In this document: positions 27,597 through 36,927 of the stretch, in pieces
Layout: the number at the start of each line of letters is the position of its first letter
Position numbering within the stretch: position 1 is the stretch's first letter
The notes under the pieces: model-generated
The model's input: only the letters and a program-made list of their open reading frames with translations
Told to the model about the DNA's origin: nothing
Databases searched by the model: none
Assembly (NCBI GenBank): GCA_015075375.1
Contig: JABTUM010000003.1
Location: 682,001 to 746,000 of the forward strand
From: Planctomycetota bacterium
GTDB taxonomy: Bacteria; Planctomycetota; SZUA-567; H5-PLA8
Length of the DNA stretch: 64,000 bases
Direction: 5' to 3'
Program-made: the position numbers and the translations under genes

Positions 27597-28418
27597 ATGT
27601 CCGATTCGTACACATCCTTTAAGGTAGGCCCATACACGCTGCGTTCGCGCCTGATTCTCGGCACGGGCAAGTACCCGACGCTCGATTCGATGCGCGAATC
27701 CCTGGAAGCGAGCGGCTGCCACGCGGTCACGGTGGCGGTCCGGCGCGTCGAAATGGGCCAGAAGAACGCCGAAGCGCTGCTCGACCATATCGACCCCAAG
27801 AAGTACATCCTGCTGCCCAACACGGCCGGCTGCTTCACGCCCGAAGACGCCGTGCGCAGCGCGCGCCTCGCCCGGGAAGCGCTGGATGTCGAATGGGTGA
27901 AGCTGGAGGTTCTGGCCGACAAGAAGACGCTGCTCCCCGATCCGCTCGGCACGTTGCAGGCCTGCGAGACGCTTGCCAAAGACGGATTCGCGGTGCTCTG
28001 CTACACCAGCGACGATCCGGTGATGGCTCGGCGCATCGAAGCGGCCGGCGCGGCGAGCGTGATGCCGGCGGGGAGCCCCATCGGATCGGGGCAGGGCGTC
28101 CTGAATCCCAACAACATCCGGATTATCCTGGAGACGATCCAGGTACCCGTAATCGTGGACGCCGGCGTCGGCACGCCCAGCGACGTGACCCTGGCGATGG
28201 AACTGGGTGCCGAAGGCGTGCTTTTGAATACGGGCGTCGCGCTGGCGAAAGAGCCCGTGAAGATGGCCCGCGCGATGGGTCTGGCCTGCGAGAGCGGATT
28301 CCTCGCCGCGCGTGCCGGACGCATCCCGAAGAAACTTTACGCGACGGCTTCAAGTCCTTGGGAAGGTCTGATCGAACCAAGCAAGCGCCCCGCGCCGGAA
28401 GGGATTCCGGGCGAATAA
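27597..28418 (+). CDS. thiG: Thiazole synthase
   Basis: Builds the thiazole ring from deoxyxylulose phosphate, ThiS-thiocarboxylate and an imine. The 273-residue product is a TIM barrel with VKLEVLADKK near residues 101-110, whose Lys102 is the probable Schiff-base Lys. GSPIGSGQGVLN and the phosphate-binding loop follow (VDAGVGTPSD, GVLLNTGVALAKEP). GAAAGAGC sits before the ATG. Paired with thiS; other thiamine genes are not in the window. Confidence 0.95.
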   Translation: MSDSYTSFKVGPYTLRSRLILGTGKYPTLDSMRESLEASGCHAVTVAVRRVEMGQKNAEALLDHIDPKKYILLPNTAGCFTPEDAVRSARLAREALDVEWVKLEVLADKKTLLPDPLGTLQACETLAKDGFAVLCYTSDDPVMARRIEAAGAASVMPAGSPIGSGQGVLNPNNIRIILETIQVPVIVDAGVGTPSDVTLAMELGAEGVLLNTGVALAKEPVKMARAMGLACESGFLAARAGRIPKKLYATASSPWEGLIEPSKRPAPEGIPGE

Positions 28419-28569
28419 TCGGATCGGCGCATGCGTTGCCAAGATGGCCGATGCAAGTTGTTGGCGCTGAGTTCTTCAACTTTCCGTAACGCTCTTGACG
28501 CCACCCGCTCCTTCAGCAAAGTAAGGCGCGGAAGATGGCGCTCGCTTTACTCGCCCTGTGGAGTCCGTC

Positions 28570-29880
28570 ATGAAGGTTCTGGTCGTCGGCGGCGGAGGCC
28601 GCGAGCACGCGTTGTGTTGGAAGCTCGCGCAGTCCGACCGTGTCACGAAAATTTACTGCGCGCCAGGGAACGCCGGCATCGCGCTCACCCGCGGCCGGAA
28701 ATGCGGCACGGTGGAATGCGTGGACATCGGCGCCGAGAATCTCGACGGGCTGCTTCGTTTCGCCCGGCGCGAGCGCATCGATTTGACGGTGGTCGGACCC
28801 GAAGCGCCGCTCTGTGCCGGGCTCGTCGACCGCTGGGAAGTGGAAGGGCTGGCCGCATTCGGACCGCAGCAGCGCGGCGCCGAACTGGAAGGCAGCAAGG
28901 TCTTCACCAAGACGCTGCTGCGCAAGAACGGAATCCCCACCGCCGACTTCAATTCCTTCCGCGACGCTGAAAAAGCGATCGGGTACTGCCTCGAACACGG
29001 CGGCCCGCTGGTCGTGAAGGCCGACGGGTTGGCCTCCGGCAAAGGGGTCGTCATGGCCCAGACCGGCGAGGAAGCCGCGGCCGCGGTGCGCACGATGCTG
29101 ATCGACGGCGCGTTCGGGCAGGCCGGGACAACGGTGGTCATTGAAGAGACCCTGCGCGGCGAGGAAGCCTCGATCCTGGCGCTTACCGACGGCCGCACGA
29201 TCGCGGTGCTTCCCAGCGCCCAGGACCATAAACGCGCCTTCGACGGCGACCAGGGGCCCAACACCGGCGGGATGGGCGCTTACTCCCCCGCTCCGGTGGT
29301 GACGCCGGAAGTCGAAGACCGCATCGTTCGCGAGATTCTGGTGCCCACGCTGCACGCGCTGAACCGCGAGGAACGACCTTATAAGGGAGTGCTGTACGCG
29401 GGCCTGATGATCACCGAGCAAGGTCCCAAGGTGCTGGAATACAACGTGCGCTTTGGCGATCCCGAATGCCAGTGCGTGCTGCCGCGGATGACCAACGACC
29501 TCGTCGATGTGATCGAGAAGATCATGCAGGGCAAGCTCGACGAGAACGGCGTGGACGTATCGCCCGATCCGGCCGTTTGCGTGGTCATGGCCAGCGGCGG
29601 GTATCCGGGATCCTACAAGAAAGGCGTGCCGATCCACGGACTCGATCTGGACGGGCAACTGGGCCTGGAAGGCGTGACCGTTTTCCATTCGGGCACGTCG
29701 CGCGGCTCGGACGGGAAGCTGGTCACCACCGGCGGCCGTGTCTTCGGCATCACGGCGACCGGGCGCGATCTGTCCGAAGCGCTGGGCCGCGTGTACGACG
29801 CCGCGCCGCGGATCGTTTTCGAAGGCGGCTTTTACCGCAAGGACATCGCTCATCGAGCCCTGAATCGCGGACACTCCTGA
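28570..29880 (+). CDS. purD: Phosphoribosylamine-glycine ligase
   Basis: Catalyses ATP-dependent ligation of phosphoribosylamine with glycine in purine synthesis. The 436-residue protein begins KVLVVGGGGREHALCWKL and has the ATP-grasp core (KADGLASGKGVV, GPNTGGMGAYSPAP, YNVRFGDPECQ). ATG at 28570 has GGAG 7 bases upstream, so the in-frame GTG at 28558 is rejected. It begins a run of same-strand genes through 35774. Confidence 0.96.
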   Translation: MKVLVVGGGGREHALCWKLAQSDRVTKIYCAPGNAGIALTRGRKCGTVECVDIGAENLDGLLRFARRERIDLTVVGPEAPLCAGLVDRWEVEGLAAFGPQQRGAELEGSKVFTKTLLRKNGIPTADFNSFRDAEKAIGYCLEHGGPLVVKADGLASGKGVVMAQTGEEAAAAVRTMLIDGAFGQAGTTVVIEETLRGEEASILALTDGRTIAVLPSAQDHKRAFDGDQGPNTGGMGAYSPAPVVTPEVEDRIVREILVPTLHALNREERPYKGVLYAGLMITEQGPKVLEYNVRFGDPECQCVLPRMTNDLVDVIEKIMQGKLDENGVDVSPDPAVCVVMASGGYPGSYKKGVPIHGLDLDGQLGLEGVTVFHSGTSRGSDGKLVTTGGRVFGITATGRDLSEALGRVYDAAPRIVFEGGFYRKDIAHRALNRGHS

Positions 29881-29953
29881 ACAGCGTGGAAGACTTCTTG
29901 AACATTCGCGGCCGACGCATCGTTCGAGGCGGCCCTTTTCCGGCGAGGCGCAC

Positions 29954-31018
29954 ATGAAGACCGAAGTGCTGCGCCTGGACGGTTCGGACCGCGATCTTTC
30001 CAAATTGCGCTACGCTTCGCGCCTGCTTCAGGCGGGCGCCTTGGTCGCCTTCCCCACCGAGACGGTGTACGGGTTGGGGGCCGATTCCCGCAACCCAGAT
30101 GCGCTGGCGGAACTCAATAAGGTCAAGCAGCGCCCCGAAGGCAAGCCTTACGCCCTGCTGGTGCCCTCGATTCGCGCCGCCGAAGGCGCTTGCGGCGGGC
30201 TCAACCGGATTGCGCACAAACTTGCCCGCGTCTACTGGCCGGGGGCGCTTACACTGGTGGTGCGCCATAAACTCGGCGGCACGATAGGGATGCGACTGCC
30301 CGAGCATCCGGTCACGCGCGCGCTGCTGGTCCAATGCGGCTTTCCCTTGGCGACGCCCAGCGCGAATCTGTCCGGTTCTCCCGAACCACGGTCGGCCGAA
30401 CAGGTGCTCGAACAGCTCGACGGCAAGATTCCCTTAATTCTGGACGGCGGCCCCGCGTGGGAAGGCCGCGCTTCGACGGTGGTGCGGCTGGACTCCGAAG
30501 GCCCGCCGCAAATTCAACGCGAAGGTTCGTTGGCCGCGGCAGAAGTGCTGCGCACAGCGCTTCCGACCTTGTTGTTTGTCTGCACCGGAAACACGTGCCG
30601 CAGCCCCATGGCTTCAGCGATGGCTGCCAAGTCGCTGGAAGGCCGGACGGATGCACAGGGGCAGCCCTTTCGGGTGATTTCGGCCGGCACGGCGGCACAT
30701 GTGGGCAGCCCGGCCGACCCGGCCGCGGTGCGCGCGATGGTGGAAATCGAGTTGGATATACGGTCCCATATCACGCAGGGGGTGCAGCCGCATCTGCTCG
30801 ACGAAGCGGATTGGATATTCACCATGACACGGGCGCACCGGGAGAGTATCCTGATGATTATGCCGGAGTGCGAGTCGCGCATTCGGCTTATCTCGGAGCG
30901 GGGCCAGGAGATACCTGATCCGGCTTCGGGTTCGGTGGCACGCTACCGGTTGGTGCGCGATCAACTCGCTCAAGCCTTGCGCGAGGTTATCCCGACGGTG
31001 CTGGCACAGGCCGTCTGA
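29954..31018 (+). CDS. TsaC-type threonylcarbamoyl-AMP synthase fused to low-MW (arginine-type) phosphatase
   Basis: A 354-residue fusion. Residues 1-200 are the YrdC/Sua5 domain: FPTETVYGLG, KxR at 58-60, ATPSANLSG near 135-141. It makes threonylcarbamoyl-AMP for tRNA t6A. Residues 205-354 are a low-molecular-weight protein phosphatase with the P-loop CTGNTCRSP (Cys210, Arg216) and the DPASGSVARYR general-acid block. The Thr inside the P-loop, where classic tyrosine phosphatases have Ile or Leu, is the mark of protein arginine phosphatases such as YwlE. Its neighbour rpiB matches the ywlC-ywlE-rpiB order in Bacillus, here with two genes fused. Confidence 0.88.
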   Translation: MKTEVLRLDGSDRDLSKLRYASRLLQAGALVAFPTETVYGLGADSRNPDALAELNKVKQRPEGKPYALLVPSIRAAEGACGGLNRIAHKLARVYWPGALTLVVRHKLGGTIGMRLPEHPVTRALLVQCGFPLATPSANLSGSPEPRSAEQVLEQLDGKIPLILDGGPAWEGRASTVVRLDSEGPPQIQREGSLAAAEVLRTALPTLLFVCTGNTCRSPMASAMAAKSLEGRTDAQGQPFRVISAGTAAHVGSPADPAAVRAMVEIELDIRSHITQGVQPHLLDEADWIFTMTRAHRESILMIMPECESRIRLISERGQEIPDPASGSVARYRLVRDQLAQALREVIPTVLAQAV

Positions 31019-31065
31019 TCCTATCCGGGCGAACGGGCCGGCCAACGGGGTGCAACCGCAACGCC

Positions 31066-31542
31066 ATGGGCTCCCAGCTTATTCTGATCGGTTCGGATCA
31101 TGTCGGCTTCGCGCTCAAAGAGCGGCTGAAAACGATGCTGCAGGCTTCCGGCTATACCGTGGAAGATGCGGGAACGCACGATACGGAGCGCTGCGATTAT
31201 CCGGATATCGCCCAGAGGTTGTCGCGTCGGCTGCTGGCAGGCGCAGCGGCGTGCGGTATCCTGGTGTGCGGCAGCGGAGTGGGCATGAGCATCGCGGCAA
31301 ATCGGATTCTGGGGATACGGGCGGCGTTATGCGCGCACGAATACGTGGCGCAGATGGCGCGGCGGCATAACGACGCCAACGTGCTGTGCCTTGGCGCGCG
31401 CGTGGTGGGCGCCGATTTGGCCGAACGCATCGTGACGAGCTTCTTGACGGCGGCGTTCGAAGGCGGGCGGCATGCGCAGCGCGTGGCCCTGCTGGAGACT
31501 CCGTACTCCTGCGCCGGTTCGCCGGCTCAGAGTCCAAACTAG
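31066..31542 (+). CDS. rpiB: Ribose-5-phosphate isomerase B
   Basis: Interconverts ribose 5-phosphate and ribulose 5-phosphate in the pentose phosphate pathway. The 158-residue protein has the RpiB pattern: IGSDHVGFALKERL, GTHDTERCDYPDIA with the likely catalytic Cys, and CGILVCGSGVGMSIAANR. RpiB and RpiA are unrelated in sequence, and only the B type is present here. It follows the TsaC-phosphatase gene by 47 bases. Confidence 0.94.
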   Translation: MGSQLILIGSDHVGFALKERLKTMLQASGYTVEDAGTHDTERCDYPDIAQRLSRRLLAGAAACGILVCGSGVGMSIAANRILGIRAALCAHEYVAQMARRHNDANVLCLGARVVGADLAERIVTSFLTAAFEGGRHAQRVALLETPYSCAGSPAQSPN

Positions 31543-31564
31543 GCGGGGGCGCGCGGCAGGCAAC

Positions 31565-34500
31565 ATGTCCGAAAAGCTCCTCGGTAAAACCCTCGGCGGC
31601 TGCGAGATCATCGAGATCATCGGCCACGGCGGCATGGGCGTGATTTTCAAAGCCCGGCAGAAGTCGCTCGACCGCATCGTGGCCATGAAAGTTCTCGCCG
31701 CCAAGCTCGCGATGGACATGAACTTCGTCGCCCGCTTCCAGCGCGAAGCGCGCGCCATCGCCCGCGTCAACCATCCCAATATCCTCGCGGTGTACGACGT
31801 CGGCAGCGAGGAAGACACGCATTACATGATCATGGAGTTGATCGAAGGCGAAAGCCTGGCGGAATTGCAGCAGCGTCAGGGCGGCGGGCCGCTGAAGGTC
31901 GAAGACGGCATCAAGTTCATCAAGGCCGCGGCGATGGGGTTGGAAGCCGCGCACGCCACGGGCATCACGCACCGCGATATCAAGCCCGAGAATCTGATGG
32001 TGACCAACAAGGGCGTGGTCAAGGTCTCCGACTTTGGGCTGGCCAAAGAGACCGACGCGACGGGCGCGACCTCGACCGATGCGGTGATGGGCACTCCGGC
32101 ATTCATGAGTCCCGAGCAGTGCGACGGCAAGAAGGTCGACGGCCGCAGCGACATCTACAGCCTGGGCGGAACGTTCTACAAGCTGATCACCGGCCGGTTG
32201 CCGTTCGAAGCCGAGACGGCGATGTCGATGATGTACCGCCACAAGCACGAAGCGCTGATTCCGCCGAAGGAGATCGTGCCGAGCATCCCGCAGCCGATCA
32301 GCGCGATCGTCTGCAAGATGATGGCCAAAAAACCGTCGCAGCGGCAGCAGTCGATGACCGAGGTGGTCGAATCGATCGAGAAGGCCGCCCGGGGCGAACA
32401 GTCCGTCACGCCGGCCGCGCCGGCGGAGTCGGCGGAATCGGTGGCCGACGGACCGCGTATTGTATTGCCGCGCAGCCCCACCAGCGCGATTCCGCCCCCG
32501 GGCCTGCGCGGCGGCGGCGGTTCGGCGCGCGCCATGCCATCGGCCGCGCCCGCAGACGCGCCTCCTCCGGGCCAAAGCGGCCGGCTGGGCGTGCGGCCGC
32601 GCCGCGGCACCGAACGAGTCAGCCGTGAAGACGGCGGTCCGGCGTCCAGTTCGGCGCAGTTGCCCGGTCCTTCGCTGATGGGCGGCGGCGGGGACGACGC
32701 GTTCTCGCTGGTTTCCCGCGGCGACGAGCTGATCGCGCGCGGCGACCGCTTGGGCGGGCTCAAACTGTATCGCCAGGCGTTGCAGACCGGCGGACTCGAC
32801 GCCGCCAGCGTGAATCGCCTGGAGCAGGAGCTGAAACAGGAAATTTCGGTGCGCCGCCAAGCGGGCGAAAGCCTCCTCAAGCGCGGCTCCATGGTCGAGG
32901 CATCGCGCGAATACCGCGTCCTCATCGACCTGGATCCGAAGGACGAACTCTCCAAGACCACGCTGAAGGATATCGAGACCAAGCTCGCCGCGAAACGAAC
33001 CGTCATCAACGACGTGCGAACGGCCATCGCCGCGGCCCAGTTCGAGAAAGCGATCGAACTGTGGGACCGCACGCCTCCCGACCTGCGCGACGAACAAATC
33101 GGCAAACAGATCGACCACCTCCGCAGCGTGGTGGTGCCCTCCCTGAAGCTGTGCGAACAGGCCGAACGCTACAACGAGCAGGGGCGTCTGGACGAAGCTG
33201 TGGCGACTTTCGAGGACGCCCTGCGCATCGACGAGCATTGTGACCGCGCGCGGCAGGGCTTGGGTGAGGCCGAAGGCAAGCGCCAGCGCATCGAGATCAT
33301 GCTGAAGGAAGGCTACGATTACTCGATGCAGCAGGACTTCGAGAAAGCGATCGAGATCTGGCTGCCGATCCTGCACATCCAACCCGGGCACGGCCGCGCC
33401 GTGAAGAGCGTCCTCGACGCATTCCAGCACATTGCCCGCGATAAGCGCGGGAAGGGCGATTTCCGTGGCGCGCTGATGGCGCTGAAGGAAGCCAAAGAAG
33501 TCGATCCGCAAAACCGCGGACTGCTGCGCGAGTTGGATCAGATGACCGAGCTGCACGACAAGGAACTGGCGCTGATTGACCGTGCCAGCGACGCAGCGGC
33601 GCGCGGACGCACCGGCGAAGCCATTCGCTACTGGGAGGAAGTGCGCAAGGTCAATCCGGCGAACAAACAGTGCCGGGAAGCGGTGGATGGATTGAAGAAG
33701 CGCCGCGGCAAGAGTACCGCCAAGCTGACCGCGATCCTGGCCGCGACCCTGATCGTCCTCTTGGCGGCGTTTCAGTACTTCAAAGAGTACTCGGCGCGCG
33801 GACAAGTTCTGCAAGCCATCGACGAGGGCCGCTTCAACGATGCGCGGGAGCACTTGGCCGGGACGCTCTGGATTTTCCTGGGCGACACGCAAAAGCTGGG
33901 ACACGAAGCCGACATAACCGAAGCGTATCTCAAGGCGATGGAGCTCGAAAAGGCCGGCAACCGGTTGGAGGCCGCATTAGGCTTCCGGCGCGTCGCGGAC
34001 CTGCTGCGCCAGGACGGAAAAGAAGTAGGGCCCTTGCTGGTCCGTGCGGTCACCAACGAAGCGAATCACTTCTACGACTTGGGCGAATCGAACATCACGG
34101 CGCAGGATTGGCCTAACGCCAAGCAGAACTTCAAGGAGGCCTTCGACCGGTCGCGCCTCCCCGAGGGCCAGAGCAATTCGGGGCTGGTTGAGTTGAGCGG
34201 AAAAGCCCAGAAGTCGACCGTCTTCATCGAACATGTGGAACAGGCGCTGAAGTTCATCGCGGACTCGCGCCGCGCGGACGCCATCCAAGAACTGAAGCTG
34301 GCGCTGAAGCTGCGCGAAGACAACGCTTTCGTGCGCGAGCAACTCGACAAGCTGGGCGTCAAGAAGGACGTGTACGAAGACAAACTGAAGGAATCGCTCG
34401 CGCACCTCAAGACCGCCTGGCGGGCCGACGCGCCCGAAGCCGCGGAAACGGCGCTCAGCGCCGCGAACCAAGCCAACCCGGGACAGGCCTACGTCCAGAA

Positions 34501-35068
34501 CCTGCTCACGTATGCCAAAGCCTGGAAGGAATGCTCCGGGCACGGCATGGTGCTTTGGAACTCGGCGGAACCGGACGATCCGGCCAGCATGGGCCGCGCG
34601 TGGCGCAGCGACGCGTTCTGCGTGGACCGCTACGAATATCCCAATCGCGCGGGCGAATTGCCGCTGACCGGCGTGACCTGGATGGAAGCGCGCGAGCATT
34701 GCGCCAAGAAGAGCAAGGTGCTTTGCAACCGGCCCAACTGGGAAAAAGCCTGCTACGGCAAAGCGTTCGGAATTTTCCCGTGGGGCGCGGAAGCCGGCGA
34801 CCAGACCTGCCACTGGAACGGCGATGCGCCTAAGCCCAGCGGGTCGTTCGAAAAGTGCCATAGCAACATCGGGACGTACGACATGAGCGGGAATGTGGCG
34901 GAATGGGTTGACGACACCGTGACCGACGACGAGCGCTACGTGACGGGCGGTTCGTTCAAGAGCGATGCCGCGGGCAGCCGGTGTCAGAGCCGGTCCACGC
35001 TGCCCAAGGACCGCAAACAGGCTGATATCGGATTCCGCTGCTGCAAGCAGCTCACCGCTAAGCCCTGA
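31565..35068 (+). CDS. Transmembrane Ser/Thr protein kinase with TPRs and FGE-like C-terminal domain
   Basis: A 1167-residue protein. Residues about 10-270 are a eukaryote-like kinase: GHGGMG glycine loop near 20, AMKVL Lys near 42, HRDIKPEN near 140, DFG near 158, APE-like SPEQ. A Pro/Ala-rich linker precedes a large TPR/helical region. A transmembrane segment (LTAILAATLIVLLAAF) begins near residue 724, followed by more helical repeats. The last about 180 residues are a sulfatase-modifying-factor/FGE-like domain (RYEYPNRAGELPLTGVTWMEAREHC, YDMSGNVAEWVDD, GFRCC). Family knowledge says the kinase is cytoplasmic and the FGE-like part periplasmic; here the FGE part may bind ligands rather than oxidise Cys. 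ATG at 31565 starts right at the kinase. Confidence 0.85.
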   Translation: MSEKLLGKTLGGCEIIEIIGHGGMGVIFKARQKSLDRIVAMKVLAAKLAMDMNFVARFQREARAIARVNHPNILAVYDVGSEEDTHYMIMELIEGESLAELQQRQGGGPLKVEDGIKFIKAAAMGLEAAHATGITHRDIKPENLMVTNKGVVKVSDFGLAKETDATGATSTDAVMGTPAFMSPEQCDGKKVDGRSDIYSLGGTFYKLITGRLPFEAETAMSMMYRHKHEALIPPKEIVPSIPQPISAIVCKMMAKKPSQRQQSMTEVVESIEKAARGEQSVTPAAPAESAESVADGPRIVLPRSPTSAIPPPGLRGGGGSARAMPSAAPADAPPPGQSGRLGVRPRRGTERVSREDGGPASSSAQLPGPSLMGGGGDDAFSLVSRGDELIARGDRLGGLKLYRQALQTGGLDAASVNRLEQELKQEISVRRQAGESLLKRGSMVEASREYRVLIDLDPKDELSKTTLKDIETKLAAKRTVINDVRTAIAAAQFEKAIELWDRTPPDLRDEQIGKQIDHLRSVVVPSLKLCEQAERYNEQGRLDEAVATFEDALRIDEHCDRARQGLGEAEGKRQRIEIMLKEGYDYSMQQDFEKAIEIWLPILHIQPGHGRAVKSVLDAFQHIARDKRGKGDFRGALMALKEAKEVDPQNRGLLRELDQMTELHDKELALIDRASDAAARGRTGEAIRYWEEVRKVNPANKQCREAVDGLKKRRGKSTAKLTAILAATLIVLLAAFQYFKEYSARGQVLQAIDEGRFNDAREHLAGTLWIFLGDTQKLGHEADITEAYLKAMELEKAGNRLEAALGFRRVADLLRQDGKEVGPLLVRAVTNEANHFYDLGESNITAQDWPNAKQNFKEAFDRSRLPEGQSNSGLVELSGKAQKSTVFIEHVEQALKFIADSRRADAIQELKLALKLREDNAFVREQLDKLGVKKDVYEDKLKESLAHLKTAWRADAPEAAETALSAANQANPGQAYVQNLLTYAKAWKECSGHGMVLWNSAEPDDPASMGRAWRSDAFCVDRYEYPNRAGELPLTGVTWMEAREHCAKKSKVLCNRPNWEKACYGKAFGIFPWGAEAGDQTCHWNGDAPKPSGSFEKCHSNIGTYDMSGNVAEWVDDTVTDDERYVTGGSFKSDAAGSRCQSRSTLPKDRKQADIGFRCCKQLTAKP

Positions 35069-35078
35069 GACGGTACCC

Positions 35079-35774
35079 ATGGCTTCCCAAACCAAGACGG
35101 TAGGCATGTTGTTGATGTTGCTGTTGCTCAGCCCGCTGGCCTACCTCGCGATTTCGCTTTGGAAACACGATTACCGGGTCGATCCGTCGATGAAGATCGA
35201 CGGCGGAGAAGACATTTCCTTGCGGCCCGCTCCCGGCGGCGAGGCCAACGTGAACGCCACGCTGCGGCCGAAGGCGGCGACTTGGCCGAGATCCAGCCTG
35301 AACGATCCCAAAGATCCGCAGGTTATTTTTCTGGACCTGACCAACACCGGGCGCACGCCGGCGCGCATCCTGGACGCGCAGGTCCCTTCCCCGCTGGTGC
35401 AGATGGAAGTCGAATACCTCGGCCCCGACGGCAGCGCCAAGCCCGTCCCGGTGCGCCCGGCGGTGGCCCGGCCCGGTCTAGGCGTGCCGCCCATGAATCC
35501 GCTCAGCAACCCTGTGGATTTGCTGCCCGGTCACTCGCTGGCCTTGCCCGTACCGGCATCGGAGATGTTCGACTTCAAGCGCGAAGGCCGGTATCGAATC
35601 AAGGCGTTCTACGATTCGCAGGCGTTTGCCTCGAAATTCAGCGTGAATCTGATTCAAATGGGCCTCATGGGCATGCGCCGGGAGGCTCAGGCAACCGAAA
35701 TCACCGTCGTAGCCGCCCTGGAACACGAGCCGCCGCCCGAAGCGACGGCTATCCCGCCCGTACCGAACCCGTGA
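35079..35774 (+). CDS. Membrane-anchored hypothetical protein
   Basis: A 231-residue protein 10 bases after the kinase gene, so probably translated with it. One N-terminal transmembrane helix (TVGMLLMLLLLSPLAYLAISLW) is followed by a periplasmic beta-rich domain (QVIFLDLTNTGRTPARILDAQV, LPGHSLALPVPASEMFDFKREGRYRIKAFYD). It could be a partner or substrate of the kinase. No family recognised. Confidence 0.7.
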   Translation: MASQTKTVGMLLMLLLLSPLAYLAISLWKHDYRVDPSMKIDGGEDISLRPAPGGEANVNATLRPKAATWPRSSLNDPKDPQVIFLDLTNTGRTPARILDAQVPSPLVQMEVEYLGPDGSAKPVPVRPAVARPGLGVPPMNPLSNPVDLLPGHSLALPVPASEMFDFKREGRYRIKAFYDSQAFASKFSVNLIQMGLMGMRREAQATEITVVAALEHEPPPEATAIPPVPNP

Positions 35775-35846
35775 GGAGCTTGACGGAACGCAACGATCCA
35801 GTATGGATAGGACTCCCGAAAAGCGGGATGAGCGCATGGACCTTTT

Positions 35847-35922
35847 GCCAAGGTAGCTCAGTTGGTAGAGCACCGCACTGAAAATGCGGGTGTCGCCAGT
35901 TCAACTCTGGCCCTTGGCACCA
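35847..35922 (+). tRNA. tRNA-Phe (GAA)
   Basis: Cloverleaf is complete: acceptor GCCAAGG pairs CCTTGGC, D stem GCTC/GAGC, anticodon stem CCGCA/TGCGG with loop CTGAAAA giving anticodon GAA, T loop GTTCAACTC, and an encoded CCA at 35920-35922. GAA reads Phe codons. Confidence 0.97.
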
Positions 35923-35934
35923 TTCACCGGCGAA

Positions 35935-35973
35935 CCCCTCAGCGTCCTGGCGGCGCTGGGGGGTTTGTCGTTT
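35935..35973 (+). terminator. Rho-independent terminator of tRNA-Phe
   Basis: A 10-bp stem, CCCCTCAGCG with CGCTGGGGGG (one G-U pair), is followed by TTTGTCGTTT. It begins 13 bases after the CCA. Its sequence also encodes the last residues of the convergent M23 peptidase (stop at 35939-35941), so terminator and coding sequence overlap. Confidence 0.85.
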
Positions 35974-36859
35974 CAGGGCGCTCCTGCTTTACGCGCGCCT
36001 TCAGGAAAGTGCCGGGCCGCTCCCAGCCTTCGCGAGCCGCGTCGCGGTCCAGCGGTAGGTAACCGGTAATCCAGTTGGGATAAAGCCCGCCTCCGGTGTG
36101 CGGCACGAGGAAGCGTTCCCAATACCGCTTGATCGGCAACGCCTCGCGCTGGCCCGCCAGATCGACGAAAACTTCGCTGCGCGTCAGGTCCAGTACGCGC
36201 GCCTCGACCTCCACACCGTTCAGCTTCACCGGCAGCGTCTCGGGAGGGGTCATGTAGGCGCCGCGGCGAATTCCGAAATGAAGATGCGGCACGTACCAGC
36301 CGTTATCCGCGCTAGGTCCGGCGCCGATGACCCCCAGCACGTCCCCGGCGGCGATATCCTGCCCCACCTTCACGCGCTGCGTCCGATCGAGATGCCCGTA
36401 CAGGGTGCAATATTTCTGCTCCGGCTGCCCGCGAGCACCCGCGACCAGGTGCTCGACGATCACCAACCCGCCCCAGCCCCACTTTTTGACCGCGCTGGGC
36501 GGCGGCGGTTCGTCGGCGCCCGCAGGTTCCTCTTCCGCGGGACGCGCCGAAGCCGGCGGCTCGACCAGCAAGGTCGGAACATGCGCGGCAAACCGGACGC
36601 GTCCGGCAGCCACCGCTTTCACTTCGCGCCCCGCGCCCAGATACGCCCAATCCACACCCACATGGCGCACGGGATCGGCGCTGAACTTGTTCCGCTCGGG
36701 AAGTTCCGCATTGAAATTATCGTCCGCTGCGTCCGGCTCGGCCAAAGGCCAGCCCCATTGACGTACGGGCGGCAACGGCGCTTCGGCGGCTTGCAGCGAA
36801 ACCTGCAGCAGCGCGACCAGGAACGCGGAGGTCCAAAGGGGGCGAGGGTCAGGCGGCAT
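35939..36859 (-). CDS. M23-family peptidase (LytM/lysostaphin-like)
   Basis: A 306-residue secreted protein: signal peptide at residues about 1-27 (MPPDPRPLWTSAFLVALLQ), then the M23 zinc peptidase pattern. HVGVDWAYLG supplies a zinc His and Asp, YGHLDRTQRVKVGQ is the core, and WYVPHLHFGIRRG is the HxH. An insert rich in Glu, Ala and Pro splits the N-terminal part of the domain. ATG at 36859 is chosen because the signal peptide starts there. The C-terminus overlaps the tRNA-Phe terminator. It probably cuts or remodels peptidoglycan, but insertion may alter activity. Confidence 0.8.
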   Translation of the reverse strand: MPPDPRPLWTSAFLVALLQVSLQAAEAPLPPVRQWGWPLAEPDAADDNFNAELPERNKFSADPVRHVGVDWAYLGAGREVKAVAAGRVRFAAHVPTLLVEPPASARPAEEEPAGADEPPPPSAVKKWGWGGLVIVEHLVAGARGQPEQKYCTLYGHLDRTQRVKVGQDIAAGDVLGVIGAGPSADNGWYVPHLHFGIRRGAYMTPPETLPVKLNGVEVEARVLDLTRSEVFVDLAGQREALPIKRYWERFLVPHTGGGLYPNWITGYLPLDRDAAREGWERPGTFLKARVKQERPETTNPPAPPGR

Positions 36860-36927
36860 ACGGCTTAAGACGATGGAAGCGTTGGAATCGGGACCGTTAT
36901 TCCAGCCCTTGAGGTGTGCCACGGAAA

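Noticed and set aside
31115..33904. A 929-codon open frame antisense to the kinase gene
   Set aside because: High-GC third positions of the real gene leave long open frames on the opposite strand. It has no start signal and no family match.
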